A stretch of 64,000 nucleotides of DNA from Cheiracanthium punctorium (GCA_038373885.1 JAWZYV010012241.1:434001-498000); one strand, 5' to 3'. Counted from the stretch's first letter, positions 32,470 to 43,169 are shown. The notes: generated from the letters alone by a model not told the origin. Numbers and translations: made by a program.

Positions 32470-32666
32470 CAAGGACGTATAAAGGGGGGAAGGGGTCCAG
32501 GGGGTCTCCCGAAATTTTCCTTTTTACAACTAAAATTATAATGATCTTTTGTGAAAAATTCTTTAGAAAATAGTCTTTTTGTGAAAAATTCAGAATTTTT
32601 TACCGTTTGCCCCACCCCCCGAAATTTTTGGACCCCCTCCAAATTGTTTTTCTGGATACGTGTCTG
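32470..32666. mobile_element. 197-bp hAT-like MITE with exact 8-bp TSD
   Basis: The ends are CAAGGACGTATAAAGG and, reverse complemented, CAGACACGTATCCAG. The identical flanks are gcacagcc at 32462-32469 and 32667-32674. The two halves form a foldback (ggggtcc...ggacccc). It is nested in the hAT-like element 24962-33039, to the right of the BEL insertion. Confidence 0.82.
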
Positions 32667-33047
32667 GCACAGCCCCAGAACAAGTTTTTTGAAGAGGAAC
32701 AGCAGTTACAAAATATACCTGCATCACTATCAGGCAGTTTGTAAAGAGGTGCATAATTAGAAGGAATACAATGATATCATTATGGAAAAAAGAGGTATGA
32801 ATTAAATTAATTTTTCAGACATTGTTTTTCCTATGAAGTATAAATCCTGGTAGGATGGAGTATTTTATTTTATCAGGAATTCGCACACCTTTCACGAAAT
32901 TCAATTACGTAAATACTATAGGTAGGTAGAAAAATAAAATATACAGGCAAATAATGCCAAGCTTGAATAGCTGTACCCAATTTATTGAATATCCAATAAG
33001 TTACCCCCCCCCCTTTATCCAATCCTTGATCCGCCACTGTATTCATC

Positions 33048-33334
33048 TAAAATTTTATTGTTAGCTTAACAGTATTTATAAAGAAAGAAGGGGAAAAAGG
33101 AAAATGCACATATTTGAAAAAAAATAATGTTTATTTACATGATCGTTACAGTGTATATTTACACAATTATTGCTCCAACAATCAAGAGACAAGCAATTCA
33201 TTCCAATAAACTATGTAAACAACAGTTAATTTTACTGAAAATTTTACCCAAAGAACAAATTCAAAGCATGTAACACTTAATCTTTGGAAAACAGAGAAGC
33301 AGAATACTTTTTTTTTTAATTTCAGAGAAAATTA
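33048..33334. other. Intergenic, nothing recognised
   Basis: A+T-rich sequence to the right of the 8-kb nest. No motif was recognised. Confidence 0.4.
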
Positions 33335-33579
33335 TATATTTTTAATAGGAAACAAACTTAACGTTTAACCCAAAACAAACGTTTAAATGAAATTTCTATA
33401 ACAAATATAGGTACATCCACATTAAATATCTTCTGTTATTTTAGCTTTCTATTTCACAATTCAAACATTTTAATCAGCAATACGTCCAAAATCATTTATT
33501 ACAATAGCTTTTTCATGCGAGATTAACATTTATTGTTACAATACTGAAAGGGATAAATAATAATAGTACTTAGCTTTTT
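33335..33579. repeat. Tandem duplication, copy 1 (split by the TTAA element)
   Basis: The sequence from aacgtttaacccaaaacaaa to tagcttttt matches 34965-35193, with landmarks ttattttagctttctatttc, aaaatcatttatt and acaatagctttttcatg. Its continuation resumes at 34832, after the inserted element. Confidence 0.8.
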
Positions 33580-33583
33580 TTAA

Positions 33584-34831
33584 GGGGACAGCCTACTTTT
33601 AAGAATGGGAAAATGTAGAAATTTTAGTTCAACTTTCATAATTAAAAAAAAAAAATAATGAATGCATGCAGAAACACAATTTTTTTTTCAGTTAACTACT
33701 ATGACATTACTCTATTGATTAAAAATATTATTGTAGTTTATTATAAAGGTGATAATTTAAAAAATATTATTTTACCACACAATATTGTAAAAACAATTCA
33801 AGGGTACTTTCCCACTGCGCGCAAGATATCTCAATTAGAATTCCTTTGATCCTCATAATTTTTTTCTAAATTAAACAAAACATTATAATTAACAATCTAA
33901 ACTAAAATGGTTTAATTATTTTCATAATTTAAATTTAAAAATATATTTAATCTAAAAGTTTAAATTATCATAAAAATTTTGATAGTTTTACAATGATAAC
34001 TTTTTTTCTATGAAACACAACCATTTCATTTTAGTTCATTTTGTTCATTATATTAAAATAAATGCCTGAGAAAAATTTCAAGTTGATATCTTAAATAGTT
34101 TTTAAAATATCATGCGCGCAAACTTGAAAAACAGTGTTTTGAGAAAACGCCAATTAAAGTTCAAATTGTAGTTTTGGAACATAAATTTAATTTTTAAAAA
34201 TTAAAAACATTTTCTATTGAAACATTTACTATTTAAAAATAATTTTACTGAGTATTTAAAATGATTAACCCAAAATATGTTTTAATATGGCTTAAGAAAC
34301 ATCAATCTAAAGAAAAGCTCGACAATTGTAAATATGAAAAAATATGTACATACCTTAACAAAAGATACATTTTTAGGATATAAAGGCACGAATATTGGTA
34401 AAGTACATTATTTGAAGTTATTTTAATAATTATATCCATGTATATATTTTTTTTACTATGCAACATAAAAATTTGATTTTATTTCACTTTATGAACTTTT
34501 CGATTTAAAATTTTCCGCTTTCATGCACATTGCCTTCGTTTTCTTTTATCGCCACAAACCGAGAACTGTTGAGCAATTTTCTGGCACTTCGAGTTTCTAA
34601 ATTAAATTCTGTACATTTCTTTTCCGCCTCTTTTATGCTTTTAGTGTCAACATTAGTTGCAGCTTCTACAGCATGCTGCCCAACTTGCGTTTACATTTTC
34701 CTTTTTATCTCAATAAATAATTGTCATACAGAAAAATGGTTGGTATCAATATTTTTAGAATAATGTAAACTATTTAATGAGATAAAAATCTCAAAATCAA
34801 TTTTTGGGCATTTTAAAAGTAGGCTGTCCCC
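33584..34831. mobile_element. 1.25-kb TTAA-flanked TIR element (Kolobok- or piggyBac-like)
   Basis: Terminal repeats GGGGACAGCCTACTTTTAA (33584) and its complement (ending 34831) are flanked by TTAA at 33580-33583 and 34832-34835. The empty site is visible in the neighbouring tandem copy near 35193. There is no transposase frame; the 77-aa frame at 34530-34763 has no recognisable motif. A TTAA target with a GGGG start fits Kolobok-type elements better than piggyBac, but without the transposase this is tentative. Confidence 0.75.
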
Positions 34832-34964
34832 TTAATGCAAACAATTTTAGCTTTCCAGAAAGCGAATATTTCATTATTTTAATTTTTCGCAGATTCAAAA
34901 ACAAGTATTTATCTTTTCTTTAAGTAATCAAACTTAGTAATTAAACCCAAGTAGTTAGTAATTA

Positions 34965-35240
34965 AACCCCTTAAGTTATTAAACCCAAAGCAAACATTTA
35001 AATAAAATCTCTAACGCGAATATAGGACCAATTAAAAACCACTTTAAATATCATTTGTTATTTTAGCTTTCTATTTCCTAATTCAAACATTTTAAATCAA
35101 CAATATGTTCAAAATCATTTATTTACAATAGCTTTTTCATGTGAGATTAAACTAGCTGAAAGTGATTAATAATAATAGTACTCGGCTTTTTTATAATGTA
35201 AACAATAGTTTTCCAATCTGTAAAAAATTTATAACTTTAA
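34965..35240. repeat. Tandem duplication, copy 2 (uninterrupted)
   Basis: It runs through the point where copy 1 is split: ggcttttttataatgtaaac here corresponds to cttttt + ttaatgcaaac across the inserted element. The function is unknown. Confidence 0.78.
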
Positions 35241-35249
35241 AAGTCCTCC

Positions 35250-36185
35250 CAATTTTATACTTCAGCTACAAGATACTTGCTAAGTCTGTTTTGTGTATTG
35301 CATTACGTGTTTATGCTTGCATTATTCACCAGAGACATGAGAAGACTTAAGTGGTTAAAAATTTCTAAACAACCCTTTAAGCTCTAACAAGTCAATAGAG
35401 GTATTGTTAATTTAAAATATAATCAAGAAAAAAAGTTCTAAATAAGTAATTTTCAAAGGGCGAATACCCCCTCCTCTAAAATTTTGCTGAACATCCTTAC
35501 TGTGTTCTTTTACGTTTTAGAATATTTACGATGCTACATTAATGAATATTTACGATGCAGTATAGAATATTTACGATACTACGTAATCGTATAATCGTAC
35601 GATTAAACGAATGAAAGTCTGTTTATAAAAAATATTTTACGTGTTATTATTACAAGTTTTGAAAATCCATACAGCGTAAGGTATTAGAATTATTTTGAGT
35701 GTCCCTGTAAAAGAACTATTTATGTTGTATGCATGAAAGGCATACTATAATACTCGGGAATTTGTATCTTTACATTAGTGAAAAAATTTTAAAAAACGAT
35801 GCATGAATTTTAGCTTATGTTTCTTAGGAATAGTGTAGTTTTCAATCTGTGATTTTTTTTTTTTTTTGAATCGGGTCAGTGGTTACTGAGGTGCCAACAG
35901 AGCATAACACAGTTTTTATAAGAGTCTTTGTAAAATTGTGATATATGAAATTGTGTGCATGAAAGGTAGCCCATTTTACTCAGGAGTAGCGTAGCTTTCT
36001 ATCAGTAAAAAAAAAAAAAAAAAAAAAAAAATTCTGATTCGAGTCAGTAGTTACGGAGAAGGCCATAGACCATAATATAATAGAATTGTTTTGAGTGTCC
36101 CTGTAGAAGAAGTACATATTTATGCTAATGTATGAAAGGTAGTCCATATGTCAATGCAGTGTGTCAACGTTCTAACTCACACATC
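35250..36185. repeat. Degenerate repeats of Helitron-associated type
   Basis: Three short gaatatttacgatgc words sit at 35520-35580. At 35695-36140 there are three rough units with gtgtccctgtaaaagaa, gcatgaaaggtagcc and a tgattcgggtcagtagttac-like word. The same words occur in reverse at 39240-39420. Phrases of this kind are common in non-autonomous Helitrons, but no terminus was found. Confidence 0.5.
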
Positions 36186-36189
36186 TACA

Positions 36190-37030
36190 CATATTTAAAA
36201 CAATTACTTCTATTTACTGAAAGGCATTCTTTAAAGGTTTAGTCCATTGTTTCTAAGTATATTATTGACACATTATTAAAAAATATTATACCGTAAAAAG
36301 TAATTATACCGTATATTTTTGCTATGATTCTAAGAATAACGTCACATAGTTGAAAGTCATTTTTAATATAGGTCTATTCCATTGTTTCTAAGTATAGACA
36401 CATATTCTTAAAGCATTGTTAAAACGTATATTTTTGCATTGTTACTAACAATTACGTCCCTTTTTTGAAAGTCATTTTTAATAAAGATTCAGTCCATTGT
36501 TTCAAAGTACATTATTGACACATTTTTAAGAAGCATTGTTCTAACCCATATTTTGCATGTATTTCAAATAATTCCCTTTGTCGAAAGGCATTCTTTATAA
36601 GTTTAGTCAGGGCCATCGTGATTCTACCGGGCCTGCTTGTGCACTCCGAAAGAGGCCTACGGACATTTCCTCATTGGTTAGATTTGGCCGTTAGATGACG
36701 TATCTAAGTGCGGGAGCCAATAAGTGAGCATCCGTAGGCCTCTTTGGATGACTCATCGGAGTGCACAAGCAGGCCAGTGTAGAATCATGATGTCCCGGTT
36801 TAGTGCACTGTTTCTTAGTATATTATAGACGCATATTCCAAGTATATTATTGACGCATGTTCTTAAAATGCATTTTCAAGCCGTATTTTGCATTTATCTC
36901 AACAATTAAGTCCCTTTGTTTAAAGTCAATCTTCAGTAAAGGTTCAATCTATTCTATTCATATATATTAAAAAGCATTATTATCCCGTATATTTTGCACT
37001 GATTTTAACAATTATCTTTTTTTGTTGAAA
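36190..37030. repeat. Tandem array of ~120-130-bp units
   Basis: Five to six degenerate units share tttagtccattgtttctaag, tattattgacacat, a ttttgcattgattctaac-like word and ccctttgttgaaagtcat. A 191-bp hAT-like MITE splits the array at 36608. Confidence 0.75.
36608..36798. mobile_element. 191-bp hAT-like foldback MITE inside the tandem array
   Basis: The ends are CAGGGCCATCGTGATTCTAC and, reverse complemented, CCGGGACATCATGATTCTAC, continuing with the shared gcctgcttgtgcactccga and aaagaggcctacgga. The array unit reads ...ggtttagtccattg, and it is interrupted exactly at gtttagt, with tttagt repeated on both sides. Confidence 0.8.
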
Positions 37031-37043
37031 ATCATCCTATTAA

Positions 37044-37235
37044 TCCTACTAATATATAAATGTCAGTGTTCGTATGAATTTTTGTTACTATTCCACATTG
37101 AAACGGTTTGACGGATTTGGATAAATTTGGAATCAAGACAGTTAAGTCCTGGATTAACATATAGATTACTTTTTATCGCGCGAAAAAAAAAAAAAAAAAC
37201 CACTGTTCCAATAATATACAAGTATTATAGAAAAA
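37044..37235 (+). mobile_element. Helitron 5'-end-like segment
   Basis: It starts with TCCTACTAATATATAAATG after an A, then has the words aaacggtttgacggatttgg and ataaatttggaatcaa. A 5' TC and this leader are typical of arthropod Helitrons. A 3' end cannot be paired with it because a MITE follows directly. Confidence 0.5.
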
Positions 37236-37514
37236 AATAAGTCAATTGCTACTTAGGTCAACAAAGAAAAATTTTATTTTAGTTACTTTTTATTAAATTT
37301 AATTAATTTATTTATTAATGCAGCGCCGTTTGTGAAGAAAGAGTCGATACCATTAATCCAGTTTGTTCGTTCAGTTTATTGTTTATATTCATTTTTAATC
37401 AAACACAACAGAATCTAAAAGTAATTAATTAAATTCAATTAATGAATTAATATTTAAAAAAACTATTAACATCAAGTGTCATTCACGACAAGTTTAAAAA
37501 AATCTGGAGTGACT

Positions 37515-38190
37515 CCACTCGACTTTCCGAACACTTACAATTAAGATCATTACCAAGCATTTTAATAAATTTTAATCGATGAATAATTCAAACATATATA
37601 CCAAACTGAAGCTCAATTGAATGCGCCGTTTAAACGATGGCGCGCTTTCAAGAATTCTCCCCCATAGGCCATAATGTAAAAGAAACGTTTGTCGTAGCCC
37701 TGTAGAAAAACTATAAGTCCTATACACACAAAAATCAATACCGGTCTTACGATAGTGGTTTATAACATGTATACCCAATTTGAGCTCAATCGGATCTACC
37801 GTTTAAACGCTAGCGCACTTTCAAGAATTTCCTCCCATAGGCCATAATGTAAAAGAAATCTTTGTCGTAGCCCTGTAGAAAAACTATAAGTCCTATACAC
37901 ACCAAAATCAATACCGGTCTTGCGACGGTGGTTTATAACATATATACCCAATTTGAGCTCAATCGAATGCCTCGTTTAGGAGCTATCGTGTTCACTCACA
38001 TACACACAAACACACATACACACATACATACACACATACATACACACACACACACATACATAAGAACATCTCGTAAAAATAGCATAAATGAATTCAGAAG
38101 ACCTCAAAACGTGTCAATACACCAAAATCTGGAAGTCGAATTTTTTCATGATTACAATACTTTCCTTACATGGTACATGTTCGGAAAGTA
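37515..38190. mobile_element. Nested element with ACTTTCCGAACA termini and 173-bp internal repeats
   Basis: The terminal words are actttccgaaca near 37523 and tgttcggaaagt at 38178-38189. Inside, two and a half units of about 173 bp repeat caatttgagctcaatcg, cgtttaaacg, cccataggccataatgtaaa and gtagccctgtagaaaaacta. A (CACATA)n tract follows. A related copy lies inverted at 46205-46990. No protein is encoded. Confidence 0.72.
37997..38063. repeat. (CA/CATA)n microsatellite
   Basis: Mixed cacaca and cacatacata repeats inside the nested element. Confidence 0.85.
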
Positions 38191-38469
38191 AAAATGTATT
38201 TGAACTTGATTGAATAAATAAAAGTATTTTATTATTTTATTAACGATTGAAAATGTGAACAAGATATATAAATATATAGAGGGTGTGAACTAATAGTAGG
38301 AATTGAAAAGAACTCTCTTTTACCCAAAAAAAAAAAGAGTTTTAATTTACAGAGCCGTCGACAGATGGCGCAAACAGTATCGTTAAATGATCCTAAAATA
38401 ATGACTAAATGCCCCTTTGTCGTCTGCTACGCCTGACGGATAAAGAATACACCTGAATAAGGTTTTGAA

Positions 38470-38690
38470 ACTTTCATTCAGTTCGAATTGTGCATTTTTC
38501 TGCGCAGCTTTTCACCATTCTATTCCTATTGTATTACATCAAGAAAAAGGATGTTAGAAATATCAATTTTAATTTTGTTTAATCACACTCATGAATAATG
38601 ATACAGGGGAGACGCATGGATCATAATAGGCATTTAATATATAGCACTTTAGTGGGTATTTAAAATCTGAAAAAGTGTTTCAGATTTTCT
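38470..38690. repeat. Dispersed repeat, inverted partner of 6545-6790
   Basis: It contains aaaggatgttagaaatatc, gtttaatcacactcatgaat and atatagcactttagtg, the reverse complements of words in 6545-6790. Both copies belong to the family that ends in the (CAAA)n-type tail at 7615. Confidence 0.6.
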
Positions 38691-38699
38691 TACTTTTTT

Positions 38700-39420
38700 G
38701 TTTCTTTCCGTTTTTTGATAACGGCCAATATATTCAGAAGCTCTTCAGAATTAATACAGGACGAAAATAATTAGTACCTTTTTGTACGTTTTTATCATTA
38801 AACCATTTTATTTTGCAACCAGGGACGGTCCGACACAGTAAACAAGGTAAGAATCGCATCCGGGCGCCGGCTTCGAAGGGGCGTCATTTCGAACTCAATA
38901 ACTAAGTAGAGCATAAGGGAGCGTCTTTTTTACGTTTGCAGATGGCGCCACTTACTCTAGGGTTTTCCCTGTTTGTAACCACCTTAATTCTAAATTCCAT
39001 TCAGAGTCTGAGAGATTTCATTGCCAAGGAAGCCGGTGAGAAACAGGATTTTCGCCGAACGAGATTTATTAACATGGCGAACCAACTGGTCGCCGGAAGC
39101 TGCTAGTAATATAAATTTGAAAGTTTGTATGTTTACGTGTTCGGATGTTTGTGACTCAATCACGGAAAAACGGCTGGACGGAGCGGATTTGAATAAAATT
39201 TGGAATGAAGGTAGCTTATACCCTGGATAAACCTATGGGCTACCGTACATGCATATAGCACAAATAGTTCTTTTACAGGGACACTCGAAATAATTCTAAT
39301 AGATACGCTCTATGGACATCTCTGTAACTACCAAACCGATTCTAAAACTTTTTTCACTGATAGAAAGTTACACTATTTCTGATTATTATATGCTACCTTT
39401 CATGCGTATTTCACAAGTAG
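38700..39420. other. Mixed debris with Helitron-type leader words
   Basis: CAGGGACGGTCCGACACAG at 38819 looks like an unpaired hAT-type end. At 39090-39230, constant words such as ctagtaatataaatttgaaa, cggaaaaacggctggacgga and aaaatttggaatgaa resemble Helitron leaders. At 39240-39420 the repeats of 35695-36140 occur in reverse orientation. No gene is seen. Confidence 0.45.
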
Positions 39421-39424
39421 ATCT

Positions 39425-39614
39425 GTTACGAATTTTCGGGGCAACCCGCTGTTCTGGGTTTTAAAATAGTTCAAAATTCGTATTCTACGCGTCCAATAGT
39501 TGAATTTTTCTTTTTGTTGCATCCAAATTGGTCAACTAGAACCGGAGATACAAAGCTTTGGGTTTCCCCATTGATCAGTATAGCATTTTTAGAAATCTCT
39601 AGAGATATCGGCCA
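39425..39614 (+). repeat. LTR-like segment, inverted partner at 42978-43166
   Basis: It starts TGTTACGAATTTTCGGGGCA and matches the reverse complement of 42978-43166 for about 190 nt (accccgctgttctggg-like, ttaaaatagtt, atttttagaaatctc). The TGTTAC start is LTR-like, but the pair is in opposite orientation, so this could equally be two solo ends or the TIRs of a larger element. Confidence 0.55.
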
Positions 39615-39664
39615 ATGGTCCTACGTTTTCGTCAACCTTATAAAAATATCACACAACTAATAAG

Positions 39665-39850
39665 TAAATCGATGTCCCGTCCGACAAATCCGGGTTTCGA
39701 ATTCCAGGCTGGGCAAGGTTCACTCAGCCTTTCATCCCTTCAGTGGGTCGATAAAATGAGGAACCAAGCTTGCTTGGGATCAAGCACGGGGGGCTTCGCG
39801 TCAGGCTGGCCACCTGGTTAAGTCATATGCGCAGAGGGGGCTGTTGCGCC
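39665..39850 (+). mobile_element. tRNA-derived SINE-like sequence
   Basis: A B-box-like word (gggtttcgaattccagg) is followed by a conserved-looking domain: aaggttcactcagcctttca, then ccttcagtgggtcgataaaa and tgag-accaagcttgcttggg. The same arrangement is familiar from tRNA-derived SINEs of arthropods and other invertebrates. A convincing A box and a 3' tail were not found. Confidence 0.6.
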
Positions 39851-39980
39851 AGTGTTTGACTTAAGCATACCGATACCGTTTATTTATGCACTCATCCGAA
39901 GAAATATAACCAACTCCGGTTACTGCGGACCTCTGGGAAACATTAAATTTCGTCCACTATATTCGAAGTTCACTAAGACT

Positions 39981-40205
39981 AAGGTGACCAAACGTCCCCA
40001 TTTTCCGGGGACAGTCCCCATTTTCAGGACGTTTTTCAAATTGTCCCCAGAATGTAAAAATGGAACTGGGGACAATTTTTAATTATTGCATTGTTTTTCA
40101 ATTAAATTACTGTTAATTATTGCATTAATTATAAATGTCCCCAGTTTTGTAGGCAGAATCGGGGACATGTCCCCGATTCTGACTACAAAAATCTGGTCAC
40201 CTTAA
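39981..40205. mobile_element. 225-bp MITE, AAGGTGACCA ends, exact 8-bp TSD
   Basis: The ends are AAGGTGACCAAACG and, on the other strand, TTAAGGTGACCAG. The flanks ctaagact at 39973-39980 and 40206-40213 are identical. The interior is a foldback rich in tccccg / cggggac. The 8-bp duplication suggests hAT. A second sequence of this style starts at 62909. Confidence 0.75.
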
Positions 40206-40324
40206 CTAAGACTGTTCCCATGGTGAACAGAGAAACTTAATAAATTAAGCAATGGTATTTTATGCGCGTATTGAGTATTTGTTAAGCAAATCAAACATGA
40301 TCGCATTTATGATTGTAGAAAATA

Positions 40325-40625
40325 CTAGCTGCATGCCCGCTCTTCGCACAGCAAGAAGCCAATATTTTCCTAAAATATGATGATAACTACTTGTGACAAG
40401 AATGTCAAAAAGAAAAAAAAAAGTGTATGCGTGTAATCTTTGCGCGCGATTGAAGTAAAACTTCTTTGACTTTTACGACACATATCACTGAAATGATTAA
40501 ACTTAAAATAAATATCATATTATAATTTAAGTATATCTATTATTCATGTACTTTACAAAGATTATATAAATGTTATATTCATATTATTCATTGGAAATAG
40601 GTACTTGGATGTCATCATAATTTTT
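40325..40625 (-). mobile_element. Degraded Helitron 3' end
   Basis: On the minus strand a weak hairpin precedes ...gcatgcag and then CTAG at 40328-40325, followed by T. It resembles the better end at 4389. The rest is A+T-rich. Confidence 0.45.
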
Positions 40626-40630
40626 ATGTA

Positions 40631-40895
40631 TGGCAGTAATAATTCTATGTCTAAAAATAAGTACTAGCCAAAATCTAACGATACACAATCAAGAAAATAA
40701 ACGTTAGACCTCTTAAAAAGAATTCAATTCCAAAGTTATTTCTCCACGGAAATCTTCACAAACTCCTCAGAAAGTATAGAATTTTACAACTAGTTGCCAT
40801 GGACAAAACGAGATATTTAAATACATATTTTGTGGATAACGTTGCCATCTCAAGAAAAACTAAATAATGATAATAATGATAATGCATTTTCAACA
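40631..40895 (-). repeat. Truncated solo LTR of the BEL/Pao family
   Basis: It matches the LTRs at 25946-26331 and 31966-32360 from ggcagtaataattcta to the terminal cattttcaaca, with a short gap. The first ~130 nt (in plus-strand order) are missing, and no internal retrotransposon sequence adjoins it. Confidence 0.88.
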
Positions 40896-40899
40896 ATGA

Positions 40900-42595
40900 A
40901 TTCGGCGAAAGGAGCGAGCGGTCGAAAATGTAGGATTTTTAGTGGTTCTTCTTTTTCAGGCGCGCTTGCCGTGGAGTATATGACATATACGTCACTTCCT
41001 TTACTGAGCGTTACTTCCGTCAGAAAATAAAATCTGAGTTACTCCCTAGTCGCGACTAAAGAAGTTTTACTTCAAAAAGTTCAGATATAGTCTCTTTTGT
41101 TGAAACAACTGCGGGATATATTAACGCGACGTAGAATTACTTTCCGTTTAGTTAACTGTAAGACGACTGTTGAAAAATGAATAGAATATGTTTAGTTTTA
41201 CGAAATATTTAGTTACGTGGTATATTATGCTTTAATGCATATTATCCTAATATATCTACTAATATTAACTACTTATACTATCATTTACTTATACTAATAC
41301 TACATACATTTCTCACTATTTAATGCTCAATTTAAAGAAACGGTTTAGATATTTGGCACGGTGTTGCCTTTTTATTTTATTTATTTATTTTGTAATTTAC
41401 AATGTACGCATTAGCATGAAGGTTAATCATTTCCCTTTATGTTGGTCATTAAAACAGCTCTCCATATATTTTTATGCGCAATTCTTTTCAGATTGGCATA
41501 TTTAGCAGCGCAAAATATTTCATCTCGCCGTGGTAAAAGATATCCAAGCGGCACGAATTTAAATATTTAAATCCTCCATAGTTCAGTCTCGTGAAAAGCA
41601 TCAAACAGTGCTGTTTAATCTCGAGGAAACAATTTAGAATCGTTTAAATTGCGAATAGGACTTAAATTGTGTTGCAGAGTTTACGAAATTCGCGTGATTT
41701 CAAATTATGATGTCACGTTTTGAATGCTGTAAAAGGTAGCCGGATAGGTGAGTCAGTTAGTTCATCTGGTTATTTTTGTACAGTAGTAGAAAAACATTTT
41801 CAGCTGTGATGTATCATTTCAGTTTTTAAATCTAAGCAACGGACTAAAATACCACTTGAAATAATAATCGTATTTTTCTTCCATTAGTTTATTCGCATCG
41901 TAATTTGAAATCAAATTCGTCAATAAAAACGGAGGGAATAAATTACTCTAAAATTAAGGAATAATTTTTACGCATTTACAGAACGGGAAGTTTTTCAGAA
42001 TACATTTGTTTAAAAATATTGTTGTAGAAAACTCTGCTTGTTTCCCGGGTTCGTCGTTCTAAAGTCCAGTAGGTGTAGAAAGTTCTAGTAAAGAGTCCAA
42101 TTGTCAGGATGGAACACGAACTTTACACCTTCTAGAACTTTGTCGAACAAGCAGCTGTATACAATTCACAAGCACAAACAGCTAGTGTAACGTGCTTATA
42201 ACAGTCCGCGTAGCACAGAAGCTTTCACAAATTCTGTATTTCTCACACAAAATAAAACACTTCCACAGGCATAAATTCGGTGGAAACTTACGAGGATAAT
42301 CGTACACAGTCCCTCAAGACTCAGCAATGAAGAACTTACACACAGCACTCAAAAACAAAGCTCCTAAAACAGGCTGAACATATCTTTTCTAATCGCCAAT
42401 CCAAAGCCTTAAACTTACACGGACATCTGCTCTCAGCACAAGCAGAAGCAAGACTGACTGTACCGGGCAGCCCGCTTCTTTTATAATTTCCGATGCACAT
42501 TCCAGAGAACTCGAGACCTCTCTAACTAATCCCCGAACAAGCGCGTTTTGATTACGTCATAGAAATATTAATGAATACAAGGATAACGTCGCTGG
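40900..42595. other. Intergenic, no gene recognised
   Basis: At 42020-42500 the sequence is less A+T-rich, with an LTR-like start (TGTTGTAGAAAACTCTGC) and a possible TATA-like ttataattt near 42480, but no partner was found. The remainder is unstructured. Confidence 0.4.
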
Positions 42596-42599
42596 CGGG

Positions 42600-42781
42600 A
42601 AAGACAGGCTGCGGTGCTGACATTTGGTCACATTCCTTTTGCCCTCGAAGAGTCACGCGACCTAGGGGGGTGGCCATCTTACTGTGGCTATCTCGTACCA
42701 AGATGGCCACACCCCTTAAGTTACGTGACTCTGCGAGGGCAAAAGGGGCGTGACCAAATGTCAACACCGCAGCCTGTCTTT
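42600..42781. mobile_element. Near-palindromic foldback MITE
   Basis: Two arms of about 83 nt are complementary with few mismatches: aaagacaggctgcggtgctg at 42600 pairs with cagcctgtcttt ending 42781, tttggtcac with gtgaccaaa, and ggtggccatctt with aagatggcca. The loop is about 15 nt. The arms give open frames on both strands that are artefacts of the symmetry. Confidence 0.8.
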
Positions 42782-42868
42782 CTTGTTAGCCACGCAAGGC
42801 TAATATGTGATGTTGATGCAGGAAAACAAATTTAAAGGCTCCAGTGGAAAAAATCGCGCCAAATGTTC

Positions 42869-42898
42869 GAAAAGTCGCCAAGATTGGCGACTTTTCGG
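42869..42898. repeat. 30-bp perfect palindrome
   Basis: cgaaaagtcgccaa is followed by its complement after two bases. It is a strong local hairpin, and its role is unknown. Confidence 0.85.
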
Positions 42899-42977
42899 AC
42901 AATATTGTCAATTTGGAAAATATTGTCAAATTTGGTGCCGAAAATAAGTCTCCAAAAGTGAAGTTAACGTAAACACT

Positions 42978-43166
42978 AACATCAATATTTCTCGAGATTT
43001 TTAGAAAACCCCGTAGAAACCAATGGAGGAACATAAAACTCCAAATCTCGCGTGCCTTTTAACCATTTTGATGCACCAAAATGCAAAATTTAACTATTTG
43101 ATGCGTAGAACATGAATTTTAAACTATTTTAAACCCCAGAACAGCGGGTTGCCCCGAAAACTCATA
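42978..43166 (-). repeat. LTR-like segment, inverted partner of 39425-39614
   Basis: Read on the minus strand it starts TGTTATGAGTTTTCGGGGCA and follows the plus-strand copy for about 190 nt. Confidence 0.55.
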
Positions 43167-43169
43167 ACA

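Larger units (their letters stand above)
24962..33039. mobile_element. hAT-like element with exact 8-bp TSD, host of the BEL/Pao insertion
   Basis: The ends are CAGAGGCGGATCTACGGGGG at 24962 and, on the other strand, CAGTGGCGGATCAAGGATTG at 33039. The flanks are identical 8-mers, tattcatc at 24954-24961 and 33040-33047. The span is 8.08 kb, but 6.4 kb of it is a nested BEL/Pao element and 0.2 kb a nested MITE, leaving about 1.45 kb. No hAT transposase was recognised in the remainder. TIRs of the CAGTGGCGGATC type are typical of non-autonomous hAT elements. Confidence 0.85.
37241..38305. mobile_element. MITE with AATTCCTACT-type ends, split by a nested element
   Basis: The outer parts (37241-37505 and 38190-38305) align with the unbroken copy at 19375-19742. 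The break falls in the shared acaagttt + aaaaaa tract, followed in both copies by atgtatttgaacttga. This locates the inserted DNA at about 37510-38190. Confidence 0.75.
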
